Below are positions 16,048 through 24,639 of a stretch of 64,000 nucleotides of DNA, piece by piece. How positions within the stretch are numbered: the first letter of the stretch is position 1; each line of letters begins with the position of its first letter. A program made the translations under genes and the position numbers. This DNA is from Bacteroides intestinalis. Its GTDB lineage: Bacteria > Bacteroidota > Bacteroidia > Bacteroidales > Bacteroidaceae. Location: the NCBI RefSeq assembly GCF_003464595.1, contig NZ_QRZF01000004.1, forward strand, positions 434,001 to 498,000, written 5' to 3'. Below the pieces are notes generated by a model, which was given only the letters and a program-made list of their open reading frames with translations, was not told the DNA's origin and did no database searches.

Positions 16048-18255
16048 CTAATTACCCAGCTCCAATTGATTCTTTACCAACTGGTAATATAAACCCTTCC
16101 GTTCCGCCAATTCCTTGTGGGTTCCCTCTTCGGCTATTTTGCCTTTATCCAGTACTATGATATTATCTGCATCTCTCACCGTACTCAGCCGGTGAGCCAC
16201 AACAACAACTGTTTTCCCTTTATAAAATACATGCAAATGCTCCATTATCTCGCGCTCATTATTCGCATCCAGTGCATTGGTAGCTTCATCAAAAAACAGA
16301 TAATCCGGATTCTTATACACCGCACGGGCTATCAAAATACGCTGTCTCTGCCCTTGGCTGATGCCATTTCCTTCCATACCGATTTTAGTATTGTATCCCA
16401 ACGGTAAGGAATCTATAAAGTCACGAATATTGGCAATGGTCACCGCATGTCTCAAACGTTCAATATCAATCTGCTCCTCACCTACCGCAATATTCTGTGC
16501 AATTGTCTCGGAGAATATAAAACCATCCTGCATCACAGACCCGGTTCGGGCACGCCATAAATGTGGATTAATGTTCTCTAACGGAGTATCCTGTATCTTT
16601 ATCGCTCCTTTATTGGGAGTATAAAAGCCAAGCATCAATTTTATCAAAGTTGTTTTACCACTACCACTTGCCCCTACAATCGCCGTCACTTTATGCTGAG
16701 GGATATTGAAAGAAACATCATCCAGTACATAATCTCTGTTTGCACCGTCATAACTGAATGAAACATTCTCTAGCCGTATATCTCCTTTTTCCGGTAACAC
16801 TGTAAGTTTTGACGAAATATCCTGTTCCTCGTCTTTCCGTCCATGTATCTCGTTCAGACGCTCCAAACTAATTTTGGCATCCTGAAATTGCTGTGCAAAA
16901 CCAATAAAAGAAGATACCGGAGAACTCAACTGACCGATAATATAGGTCAGAGACATCATCATACCCAACGTCATCTGTCCATCTATTACAGCTTTTGCCG
17001 CAATAAAGGAAATCACAATGTTGGTAGTTTGATTAAAGAATATGGAACCCACTTGCTGAATTTGTCCCAGTGCCAAACCTTTTATGCTAATTTTGAACAG
17101 TTTCACCTGTATACGTTCCCACTGCCAGCGTTTCTGAGTCTCACAGTTATTTAGTTTGATTTCCTGCATAGCAGTTACAATTTGTATCAGGTTGCTTTGT
17201 TCGCCTGCCGCTTGTGCAAAACGGCGTATATCCAATTCCCGCCGATACTTCATAAAAACGAGTATCCAACACACATACAAAGTGTTGCCCAATAAGAAGA
17301 TACCTAACACTGTCAAATTATAATAAGCAAGTACAAAGCCAAAAATAAAGAAATTAACAAAGGAAAAGAGTGTGGTAATGGATGACCCTGTCAGGAATGT
17401 TTTGATACGTTCATGATCACCGATACGTTGCATAATATCACCTACCATTTTTGAGTCAAAGAAGTGCAATGGCAATTTCATTAGCTTAGCCAGAAAATCA
17501 GATATTAAAGAAATAGTAATACGTGTGTTAACATGTAATAGTATCCAACTGCGAATAAACTCTACCGAAAGTTGCGAAACAGAAATTATGATTTGTGCTA
17601 TCAGTACCAGAATGATAAAATTCAAATTGCTATCACGGATACCTACGTCCACCAATGATTGCGTCAGAAAAGGGAGAATCAATTGCAACAAGCTGACTGT
17701 TAGCATCCCCAATATCAACTGTATCAATTGTTTTTTATAAGGGGTGAGATATCTCAGAAAGAAAAGCAATCCTCTTTCCCTAATTTCCGGTTCATCCTCA
17801 CGATGATAAAAGTCCGGTCCGGGTTCCAATATCAATGCAGTACCGACATCTTCCCCCTCTGTCCTTGTCGACAGCCAGCACTTCTTAAATTCCTGTTCAT
17901 TATAAGTCACCATCTGCTTTCCGGGATCAGCAATCTGAAACCAATATTCCCCTTTTCTTTTTTTAATGCCATAGCAAACTACAAAATGGTTTTGATCCCA
18001 ATGTAAGATGCAAGGTAACGGTACATCCGTAATAAATTGTTCAAATGATACATAAACTCCTGACGTCCGAAAACCAATAGCCTCTCCCGCATCACTAATC
18101 CCCAATAATGATACTCCTTCACGGGATATAAATGAGCGTGCACGCAATGTCTGTAATGAATAGCTTTTACCATAGTATTTAGCAATCATCCGCAAACAGG
18201 TAGGACCACAATCCATTGCATCCGCCTGATGATAATATGGGAACGAGTGTTTCAT
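16048..18255 (-). CDS. C39-peptidase ABC exporter (PCAT) for double-glycine peptides
   Basis: A 735-residue transporter with three domains. Residues 1-125 are a complete C39 cysteine protease: oxyanion Gln10, nucleophile Cys16 (MDCGPTC), His90 (QNHFVV) and Asp110 (ADPG). Membrane segments fill about 165-430. The nucleotide-binding domain has Walker A GASGSGKTTL near 526, signature ISQGQRQR in place of LSGGQ, Walker B YLFFDEATNALD and the H-loop VVAHRLST. Such exporters cut the leader after Gly-Gly while moving the peptide across the membrane. Its ATG overlaps the stop of the propeller lipoprotein gene before it (ATGA), so the two are coupled. The three GG peptides upstream are the obvious substrates. 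Confidence 0.94.
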   Translation of the reverse strand: MKHSFPYYHQADAMDCGPTCLRMIAKYYGKSYSLQTLRARSFISREGVSLLGISDAGEAIGFRTSGVYVSFEQFITDVPLPCILHWDQNHFVVCYGIKKRKGEYWFQIADPGKQMVTYNEQEFKKCWLSTRTEGEDVGTALILEPGPDFYHREDEPEIRERGLLFFLRYLTPYKKQLIQLILGMLTVSLLQLILPFLTQSLVDVGIRDSNLNFIILVLIAQIIISVSQLSVEFIRSWILLHVNTRITISLISDFLAKLMKLPLHFFDSKMVGDIMQRIGDHERIKTFLTGSSITTLFSFVNFFIFGFVLAYYNLTVLGIFLLGNTLYVCWILVFMKYRRELDIRRFAQAAGEQSNLIQIVTAMQEIKLNNCETQKRWQWERIQVKLFKISIKGLALGQIQQVGSIFFNQTTNIVISFIAAKAVIDGQMTLGMMMSLTYIIGQLSSPVSSFIGFAQQFQDAKISLERLNEIHGRKDEEQDISSKLTVLPEKGDIRLENVSFSYDGANRDYVLDDVSFNIPQHKVTAIVGASGSGKTTLIKLMLGFYTPNKGAIKIQDTPLENINPHLWRARTGSVMQDGFIFSETIAQNIAVGEEQIDIERLRHAVTIANIRDFIDSLPLGYNTKIGMEGNGISQGQRQRILIARAVYKNPDYLFFDEATNALDANNEREIMEHLHVFYKGKTVVVVAHRLSTVRDADNIIVLDKGKIAEEGTHKELAERKGLYYQLVKNQLELGN

Positions 18256-19370
18256 TTATTCAGCCTTATTAATACCAAAATAGGATTATCCTCATCCTCA
18301 TATGATAAATTCCCCAAAGAATCTTTCATATCATCCGGTAACTCATTTACCTTTGCTCCCATCAAAAGATATTCGCGCCCATCTATTCGTTCATAAGCAA
18401 AAAAGTGATTCAAAAGCGACAACTTACTTTTCGGCACTACATGTGAATCATCCAATTTATAAGTTTTCTTTTCCTTTTTATCATAATAAGATAAAAAGAC
18501 TTGTGCACTGACATGCCTCATTGTATTCCAACGAAGTAATAAAAAATGATCAGCATCAACGAGAGCCGTACATATTCTCCGGTCATCATCAGGAACTTCA
18601 AAATTGTCAGTATCCAACAAACGAAACTTTCCTTTGTCCCATAGATAAGCTATCTCTGTTTCCATCCCATTAACATGAAAAACGGTATCATTAAAAAGAT
18701 CCCAATATACAAACGAATCTTTATCTTTTACATTAACACCAAATAACCCATACGAAGCTGCATAATCAGCTCCAAGTTGAATCTCATTACTACGCCGATA
18801 TGTCTTCATCTGTCCCTTAGTATCCGTAATTATCCAAAATAAAGACTTACGCGTCTCACCTCCCAAACAATTTCGATAAAAAAAATATATCAATCCATTT
18901 CTATAGTACATTTGTATAGGATATAGACCATCATCGGGAAGTTCTACTGAAAAGGAATTCAGAAACTCTCCATCAAAATTATAAACTATAAGCTTCCTTG
19001 GTAAACTGTAGACATATATTCTTTCATTCTCTTTATCCATTGCTATAGCTTTATAATTGGTATACTCTTGGGGAGCACCTCCGACGCGACCTATTTTCTG
19101 TAGAAAAGTTCCTTGTCTACTATATTTTAAAATTCCTTCACTAGTATCAAAAAACATACAGTCATCATCAATCAAAAAATGTCTTCCTATTCCCTTAATC
19201 AGTATGGACGTATCTAAAGGAATATACATAACTGTATCTACAAATTCAGAAATACTGATGAACTCAGAAATATGTTCTTTCGGATCAAGAATCAAATACG
19301 GGCTTTTCTCACTCTTAAAACAAGATAAAAGGAGAAGACTTAAAAACAAACTGTATATACATACTTTCAT
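18252..19370 (-). CDS. 6-bladed beta-propeller lipoprotein
   Basis: A 372-residue protein with a lipobox (LLLLSC, Cys17). Repeated blade-type motifs include GILKYSRQGTFLQKIG followed by GGAPQEY, RIYVYSLPRKLIVYNFDGEF and FVYWDLFNDTVFHVN. This matches the 6-bladed propeller lipoproteins of Bacteroidetes. Each intact peptide gene in this cluster has one such gene immediately downstream; this one follows the peptide at 19425-19658 by 54 bases. It is probably at the cell envelope facing the periplasm or surface. A role in immunity, docking or sensing of the peptide is a guess. Its stop overlaps the exporter start. Confidence 0.82.
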   Translation of the reverse strand: MKVCIYSLFLSLLLLSCFKSEKSPYLILDPKEHISEFISISEFVDTVMYIPLDTSILIKGIGRHFLIDDDCMFFDTSEGILKYSRQGTFLQKIGRVGGAPQEYTNYKAIAMDKENERIYVYSLPRKLIVYNFDGEFLNSFSVELPDDGLYPIQMYYRNGLIYFFYRNCLGGETRKSLFWIITDTKGQMKTYRRSNEIQLGADYAASYGLFGVNVKDKDSFVYWDLFNDTVFHVNGMETEIAYLWDKGKFRLLDTDNFEVPDDDRRICTALVDADHFLLLRWNTMRHVSAQVFLSYYDKKEKKTYKLDDSHVVPKSKLSLLNHFFAYERIDGREYLLMGAKVNELPDDMKDSLGNLSYEDEDNPILVLIRLNK

Positions 19371-19424
19371 AATGTCAGTGATTTATCAGTGGTAAGATTT
19401 ATCCTACCACTGATATTATATTAA

Positions 19425-19658
19425 TTAGTGACAAGAAGCCAAAGCTTCAGTTCCTTCCGATTCTCTTTGAATCGTAATTAACAATTCTGCACCACTTGCA
19501 CTATAGGCGCATACCACACCTTTACTTGTTACATCGCTACCCACATAGATAGTAGTGCAAGTGTAAAGTTTTTCACCTGAAGCACAAAGATTTGAAACTG
19601 CTGCACCGCCATGAATCTGCTTCATTTCTGCAACATCTAAAACTCGTTTCATAAGCAT
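19425..19658 (-). CDS. Double-glycine leader peptide with four core cysteines (peptide 1)
   Basis: A 77-residue precursor. The leader MLMKRVLDVAEMKQIHGG ends in GG at residue 18, giving a 59-residue core. Core cysteines follow the pattern x6-C-x8-C-x15-C and a last Cys one residue from the end (SCH). The second block, EKLYTCTT, is shared with the two other precursors. Translation may start at Met3, since MKK/MKR begins most GG-Bacteroidales leaders. Located between the VKOR fusion gene (92 bases upstream) and a propeller gene (54 bases downstream), in the operon of the C39 exporter, it is very likely that exporter's substrate. An antimicrobial or signalling role is inference. Confidence 0.82.
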   Translation of the reverse strand: MLMKRVLDVAEMKQIHGGAAVSNLCASGEKLYTCTTIYVGSDVTSKGVVCAYSASGAELLITIQRESEGTEALASCH

Positions 19659-19750
19659 AAAATTTTAAGTATTACCGTATGAATTATAATAATGGTTAGC
19701 TATTCCATTACTGTTACTGCCCTACGATATTCCACAGTAACATTTATATA

Positions 19751-21301
19751 TCAATTGATATTTAAATCTCCAAAATGTCTCATATCTTCAACTTTATAAC
19801 TATCCGGCAATTGATAACCATTTATTAAAACAGTAGGAGTTGCTGTCAATCTGTTTTCAAATTGCCATTCTTTATGTTTACTCAGCTCACGATTAACTTC
19901 CACAGACTCCAAGTCATAATCAAACGTTAGTATATAAGTCTCTCCCAGATATTTCTTTCCAGCGAACCAATCATTATAAATTGCTTCAGCTCTCTCATGA
20001 TTCTCTTGTTGATAAACGGCAAGAAGAAATCGGGCACTCTTTTCAAGTTCCTTATTAAAGGAAGAAAAGATATACTGAACACAAACCTTATCTCCCATTT
20101 CCTTCAACAACGCACCAATGCGCTTATGCATCTGCGCACATGGATTACAATGAGGATTAGTCAAGAGCGTAATACGCAACTTTGCTTGTGGACATCCCCA
20201 GACTATTTGAGAAATAGCTGGATTTACGTCATAATGAGGTTGTAACTCCAATTGAGAAAGAAAAACACTATCTGACGCTTTCAGATTATTCAATTCATAC
20301 TTCACATTCTCCAACTGTTCCGAACGAAACCAACGTTCTGACAACAGATGTAAAGACAAGAAAGGAAGTAAATAAAGTATTGCCACAGATAGCATATCTT
20401 GCATCTCAAAAGTTGGTAGTCGCCATTGCCCAAACACATTCACAATAGCCGTCATCCACAAAAGCAATAACACAGACAGGCATAACGGACACCATTGTTT
20501 AGCAACTTTATACTGATACCAGACACTCCAACCTGTATAAGGCAAAGCTAATAAGTTGACAAGCATTAAATAGGGCATCCATTGAGGGTAAAATACCACC
20601 AAAGTAAGACTCGAAATAAAATAGCCGAGCCCTATTTCACTCCAACTAAACATCCCCCATAATTTTGCAGCATCAGATTCTAACACACTGTTACAGTCAC
20701 CTTGTTTAAACAGTGAACAAATTTTATCTGTATACTCACTCTGTATTTTGCCTTGTTTCAATAACAACAGAAAGCTTACACCAACACCTGCCAGATTAAT
20801 AAACAATAAGAAGCCACCTGTTATAGAAGAGAGTAAATGATGCTCCCAACTCCCCAAGCCCAATAAAATAACTAAAATCATAATTACGCCTATTTTCTGA
20901 ACAGAATTAAAAAATGCAGTTTTCCGGTGCTTCTCATATTCTGGTTCTCTTGAAGATTCTCCCGGTTCAGCAACAAGTGCGATACCTGACCATAGCTTTT
21001 TAAATTCATCTACGGATACAGATATTTCTTTCTCGCGCCAAACATAATCGACTCCCTGATCAGACATTTGCTTTACTACCACAAAATCATTACTGACATG
21101 CGCCACAAAAGGAGAAGCTAATTCTCTTAAGTCTTTATCCTCCACCTGTATTCCTGCATTTTCTATCTTATATACAGATAGCATATCTGACAAACCATAT
21201 AAGTTATAACGATGCGGATGTTCTGCAAAAAGTTTATCGGCATAGCTTCTGGTAAAAGGAATATGTAACTCATGCAAATAGGTTGATAATAGTGTTTTCA
21301 T
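19751..21301 (-). CDS. C39-like / VKOR / thioredoxin-fold fusion protein
   Basis: A 516-residue membrane protein. Residues 1-115 resemble a C39 peptidase domain (FVAHVSNDFVVVKQ, then FKKLWSGIALVAEP) but lack the catalytic Cys and have Asp where the His should be, so the domain is probably a leader-binding platform. Residues about 130-325 are a VKOR domain with about five membrane segments, the loop cysteines C195 and C203 (GDCNSV) and the redox pair C271-C274 (WCPLC). Residues about 360-516 form a DsbA/thioredoxin-like domain with C385-C388 (HCNPCAQMH) and a cis-proline stretch (TATPTVLING). Together these parts make a complete dithiol oxidase fused to a peptide-docking module. It probably makes the disulfides in the four-cysteine peptides. 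Confidence 0.88.
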   Translation of the reverse strand: MKTLLSTYLHELHIPFTRSYADKLFAEHPHRYNLYGLSDMLSVYKIENAGIQVEDKDLRELASPFVAHVSNDFVVVKQMSDQGVDYVWREKEISVSVDEFKKLWSGIALVAEPGESSREPEYEKHRKTAFFNSVQKIGVIMILVILLGLGSWEHHLLSSITGGFLLFINLAGVGVSFLLLLKQGKIQSEYTDKICSLFKQGDCNSVLESDAAKLWGMFSWSEIGLGYFISSLTLVVFYPQWMPYLMLVNLLALPYTGWSVWYQYKVAKQWCPLCLSVLLLLWMTAIVNVFGQWRLPTFEMQDMLSVAILYLLPFLSLHLLSERWFRSEQLENVKYELNNLKASDSVFLSQLELQPHYDVNPAISQIVWGCPQAKLRITLLTNPHCNPCAQMHKRIGALLKEMGDKVCVQYIFSSFNKELEKSARFLLAVYQQENHERAEAIYNDWFAGKKYLGETYILTFDYDLESVEVNRELSKHKEWQFENRLTATPTVLINGYQLPDSYKVEDMRHFGDLNIN

Positions 21302-21323
21302 GTATTCAATGATTTATAGATTT

Positions 21324-22460
21324 TCATTCATCTTTCAATCGAATCAAGACTAATACCGGATTACCTTCCTCGTCATTTTCATCTATCCCCCAACGTAATG
21401 CACCCGGAATATTATATAAATCTTTAGACTTCATTTCAAATAGTATATATTCACGGCCCTTATATTGCATATAAGTCGACAAATTAATGGGCAATCTAAC
21501 ATTAGAATTTTTCTCTGAAATATATAAATTATCAAAACGATAGATTTGTTTTGTCTTTCTATCATATAAAGTCATACTTTTTTTAGATAAATCAGAAACA
21601 TCCATACTTGTCCAAAAAATCCACAAGAACCTCTTTGTATCAAACAGGTTGAGAGAAAACAACCTCTTATTGCCCAAAGAATCATAGTCTGACTCTCGAA
21701 CACGATAATTATCTTTTTTCCACAGATAGGCCGTATTCACTTTCTCTGAATTCACATAAAATATAGTATCATTAAATAAATCCCAAAATATAAATGAATC
21801 ACTATACGTTTGATTAGCAGACAAATTATTGTAAAGCTTATAAGATGTCTGTCTCACTTTTTCTTGTGAAGCCCGACGAATAGAAAGAATCGTCCCATTA
21901 GTTGTAGCAATCACCCAAAATAAAGGTTTATAATTATCTCTATCTCCACCCAACCCATTCGTATAAAAGAAATACAAACATCCATCATAATAATATAGGT
22001 GTTTAGGATAATTCCCATCCTCCGGCATATCAATATGATAACGATTCAATAAGATTCCATCAAAAGAATAAACAAGGATAGTTTTGGGACGACTATATAC
22101 AAAAAGGCAACAGTTATCATTATCAACAGCGATATTCGGATATTGACAATATTCTTTAGGGCCTTCTCCTATTTCCCCTATCTTTTGCAGAAATTTTCCA
22201 TTCCAGTCATATTTCAACAATCCCTGTTTAGTATTAAAGAATAAATAATTATCTGTAATGCAGTGATAGTCACCTCCAAGAGAAGGAATCAAAACAGAAT
22301 CATCTATCTGAACATAAAATATCGTATCCACAATGTGCCTATAAGCCTCTTCTGAAGAAATTACTGTACCAGTAGGTTCTATCGCATAAATCCATGATTC
22401 AGAATGTCGTTCTGAACAAGCATATAATAGAAATAATATTATCAGTATAGGATAGCGCAT
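21324..22460 (-). CDS. 6-bladed beta-propeller lipoprotein
   Basis: A 378-residue protein, paralogous to the propeller at 18252-19370. The lipobox is LLYACS (Cys15). Blade motifs line up with its paralogue: GLLKYDWNGKFLQKIGEIG then EGPKEY, LFVYSRPKTILVYSFDGI and FIFWDLFNDTIFYVN. It follows peptide 2 by 67 bases and precedes the fusion enzyme by 22 bases. The last 25 or so bases of this gene and the gap after it reappear almost unchanged at 24617-24665, evidence of the tandem duplication of the cassette. Confidence 0.82.
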   Translation of the reverse strand: MRYPILIILFLLYACSERHSESWIYAIEPTGTVISSEEAYRHIVDTIFYVQIDDSVLIPSLGGDYHCITDNYLFFNTKQGLLKYDWNGKFLQKIGEIGEGPKEYCQYPNIAVDNDNCCLFVYSRPKTILVYSFDGILLNRYHIDMPEDGNYPKHLYYYDGCLYFFYTNGLGGDRDNYKPLFWVIATTNGTILSIRRASQEKVRQTSYKLYNNLSANQTYSDSFIFWDLFNDTIFYVNSEKVNTAYLWKKDNYRVRESDYDSLGNKRLFSLNLFDTKRFLWIFWTSMDVSDLSKKSMTLYDRKTKQIYRFDNLYISEKNSNVRLPINLSTYMQYKGREYILFEMKSKDLYNIPGALRWGIDENDEEGNPVLVLIRLKDE

Positions 22461-22527
22461 TTCAAATCAAAATATAATATAGAAAATGTGGCAAAAGAAA
22501 ATATTTACTTTTACCACATCCTTGAAA

Positions 22528-22773
22528 TTACCGGCAATCTGCAAGTATTCCTAATTCCACCATTTCAGGTGCCATTCTTCTATAGTTATTCAATATCTTC
22601 TCCGAAGCAACAAAATTATTTTTTGCACAAACTTTACCATTTGAAGAAGCACCATTTCCAAAAGAGGTCGTACATGAATACAAATATTCATCTGGAGCAC
22701 ATAAACTAGAAACTACGCCTCCGCCACGCACCTGCTTCATTTCCGAGACATTCAAAATCTTTTTCATAAGCAT
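22528..22773 (-). CDS. Double-glycine leader peptide with four core cysteines (peptide 2)
   Basis: An 81-residue precursor with leader MLMKKILNVSEMKQVRGG and a 63-residue core. Cysteine spacing is x6-C-x8-C-x14-C, and the last Cys again sits one residue from the C-terminus (DCR). The block EYLYSCTTSF aligns with both paralogues. It is the first gene of the main operon, behind the promoter at 22908-22939 and a leader of about 130 bases. Its leader DNA is nearly identical to that of peptide 3, whereas the core has diverged, as in families under selection for varied cores. Confidence 0.82.
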   Translation of the reverse strand: MLMKKILNVSEMKQVRGGGVVSSLCAPDEYLYSCTTSFGNGASSNGKVCAKNNFVASEKILNNYRRMAPEMVELGILADCR

Positions 22774-22907
22774 TCAATTTTAAGTAAAACAATAAAGAAA
22801 AGTCTCCGCCCTATCCATCATAACAGCCAGCTACTCCGTTACAATTAATGCTATACGGTATCAGCATCAAAGTTGAAATGTAGCTAACATCCCGACTTGA
22901 AATGTAG

Positions 22908-22939
22908 CAAAGTTAGACAGGATACTACACTTAAACAAG
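22908..22939 (-). promoter_or_regulatory. Promoter of the main peptide-export operon
   Basis: On the minus strand, CTTG (22939-22936), a 20-base spacer and TAACTTTG (22915-22908). Transcription would begin near 22901, leaving a leader of about 130 bases before peptide 2. The word TTGAAATGTAGC occurs twice (plus strand, 22873-22884 and 22897-22908) around the -7 element. All genes from here to 14718 run in the same direction. Confidence 0.7.
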
Positions 22940-23051
22940 AAAAGATACAGGACAAAAAATAAATAGATTATAACACTAAGAATCAATATATTATCCCAAG
23001 AATTAAAGCAAAAAGAAGAGCATCAACCGGACAAGACATTCTCCTTATTCT

Positions 23052-23158
23052 CCACAATTTCCATATAAAATCATCAAAAGCATCACTGTTAGCCAACAAA
23101 ATTTACTCTTCATACGTTACTTCAACGTCTCAACAGCATCGGCAGCCACATTAGAAAC
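23052..23158 (-). pseudogene. Decayed 3' end of a second TPR-HTH regulator gene
   Basis: This stretch aligns with the last 36 or so codons of the regulator at 26483-27925 (its HTH helix and tail). It carries an in-frame CAA to TAA change (23119-23117), a one-base deletion after the KGKF codons and TGG in place of the stop. It is a relic left by the tandem duplication and cannot encode the domain. The 22774-23163 gap otherwise holds the promoter and leader of peptide 2. Confidence 0.8.
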
Positions 23159-23163
23159 CAATA

Positions 23164-24273
23164 TTATTTTTTCTTCAGCCGAATCCTTATCAATACGTTA
23201 TTACCTTCTTCATCTATACTCTCAGCTTGCTTTCGTATCTTAGGATCATCAGAAGTTAGCCAAGCATCCAACAATTTATAAGTAGGATAGCCACATTCCA
23301 AATATTCACGACCATCCATCACATAATAATTATAAGGAAAAACAGAAGGAAGCCCCCATAAGTCATCGGTGATTCCTTCCGAGTTAAACAACTTCCCGGA
23401 TGCTTTATCATAAAAACAATAATTCCATTTATTCTTCCTTATATCATAGGGACGCCATATACATAAATAATAATTAACTGTTTCAAAAATGGTAGATATT
23501 ATCATAGATTGATTACATTCTTCCTTTTCTACTTTGGCAGGAGTCAATCGTTTATCCCACTCACCCCATACTGCAAAAGCTTCTTCTCCCTTTTCTGAAA
23601 CTCGATAGATAGTATCGCTATATTGATTCCAGACTAGCATGGTGTCACCAAACAGTCCTATATGATCAGATGGAAAACTAAGATAATTACCCGAAGCAAA
23701 ATGTAAACTTTCATCCAATTTAGAATATAATAAATTCCCTATTGTATCTGTTATTGCATACATATAGGGTAGTGATTCATCGTCGACATCTATACTATAA
23801 TAGAAATAGAGCTTATCCTTCAAACAATAGAATTTCCATGCCATTTTTTTAGGAAGCTGAAGAGAATGTTTATTAAGGAAATTACCTTCATAAGAAAAAG
23901 ATAATAGCGTAGAGGTGTCCATACAGTAAACATAAATAATCCTGTCTGTTTCATTTATCGCCATATTATAAAATCTTCTGTATTCACCCGGCCCTTGCCC
24001 TATAGCCCCTATCCTGTTCATAAAATGCCCTTCTTTATCATACCTCAATACTCCTTGCTCCGTTCCAGCCAAGAAAAAAGATGAAGCATGTACAATTCGG
24101 GCTCCCTTATAATCGATAGAGCCGGGCTGAATGATTGTCATCTCATCGGCTATATCAGACATTTTCATCTCTCTCTTTATGAAATCATCATAATTCCAAA
24201 CAACCAGACCGGTATCTGAATAGCTGTGGCATGAACACAAAAAGAGGCATATAATACAAATAATCTTTATCAT
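23164..24273 (-). CDS. 6-bladed beta-propeller lipoprotein
   Basis: A 369-residue protein with a lipobox near Cys15 (CLFLCSC). Blade motifs are GVLRYDKEGHFMNRIGAIGQ then GPGEY, RIIYVYCMDTSTLLSFSYEG and MLVWNQYSDTIYRVSEKG. It is more divergent from the other propellers in the cluster than they are from each other, and its N-terminus (DTGLVVWNYDDFIKREM) differs. It is the last gene of the upstream duplicated cassette; the cassette lacks an intact exporter, so any peptide from it would have to use the exporter at 16048-18255. Confidence 0.8.
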   Translation of the reverse strand: MIKIICIICLFLCSCHSYSDTGLVVWNYDDFIKREMKMSDIADEMTIIQPGSIDYKGARIVHASSFFLAGTEQGVLRYDKEGHFMNRIGAIGQGPGEYRRFYNMAINETDRIIYVYCMDTSTLLSFSYEGNFLNKHSLQLPKKMAWKFYCLKDKLYFYYSIDVDDESLPYMYAITDTIGNLLYSKLDESLHFASGNYLSFPSDHIGLFGDTMLVWNQYSDTIYRVSEKGEEAFAVWGEWDKRLTPAKVEKEECNQSMIISTIFETVNYYLCIWRPYDIRKNKWNYCFYDKASGKLFNSEGITDDLWGLPSVFPYNYYVMDGREYLECGYPTYKLLDAWLTSDDPKIRKQAESIDEEGNNVLIRIRLKKK

Positions 24274-24353
24274 ACCTTATCGGATGTAAACAACATGATA
24301 TCGTGTTAAAACACTACAACACAACATCATATGATAGATATTTCTTTCTCACA

Positions 24354-24617
24354 CTAAACATAATCGACTCCCCGACCAGACATTTGCCTTACTACTACAA
24401 AATCATTACTGACATGCGCCACAAAAAGAGAAGCTAATTCTTTTAAGTCTTTTTCCTCCACCTGTATTCCGGCATTTTCTATCTTATACACAGATAGCAT
24501 ATCTGACAAACCATATAAGTTATAACGACGTGAATGTTCTGCAAACAGTTTATCGGCATAGCTTCTGGTAAAAGGAATATGTAACTCACGCAAGTAGGTT
24601 GATAAAAGTGTTTTCAT
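24354..24617 (-). pseudogene. Truncated copy of the C39-like / VKOR / thioredoxin fusion gene
   Basis: The 87 codons match the first 87 residues of the fusion enzyme at 19751-21301 with few changes (MKTLLSTYLRELHIPFTRSY and so on). The next codon, TGG in the parent, is TAG here, and recognisable homology continues only another 20 or so bases (GAGAAAGAAATATCT) before it is lost. The VKOR and thioredoxin parts are gone. The frame is otherwise clean, so a free leader-binding domain could still be made, but a duplication relic is the simpler reading. Confidence 0.75.
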
Positions 24618-24639
24618 ACATTCAATGATTTATAGATTT

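Larger units (their letters stand above)
22715..23158. repeat. Duplicated block, copy 2 (partner 26150-26590)
   Basis: From the peptide leader codons through the 5' leader, the promoter and the end of the regulator gene, this stretch matches 26150-26590 with scattered substitutions and few gaps. Shared landmarks include CCTATCCATCATAACAGCCA and CACTTAAACAAGAAAAGATA. It marks one edge of a tandem duplication. Confidence 0.85.

Noticed and set aside
24354..24617. A second complete fusion enzyme gene
   Set aside because: Only the first 87 codons remain, then a TAG and loss of homology.
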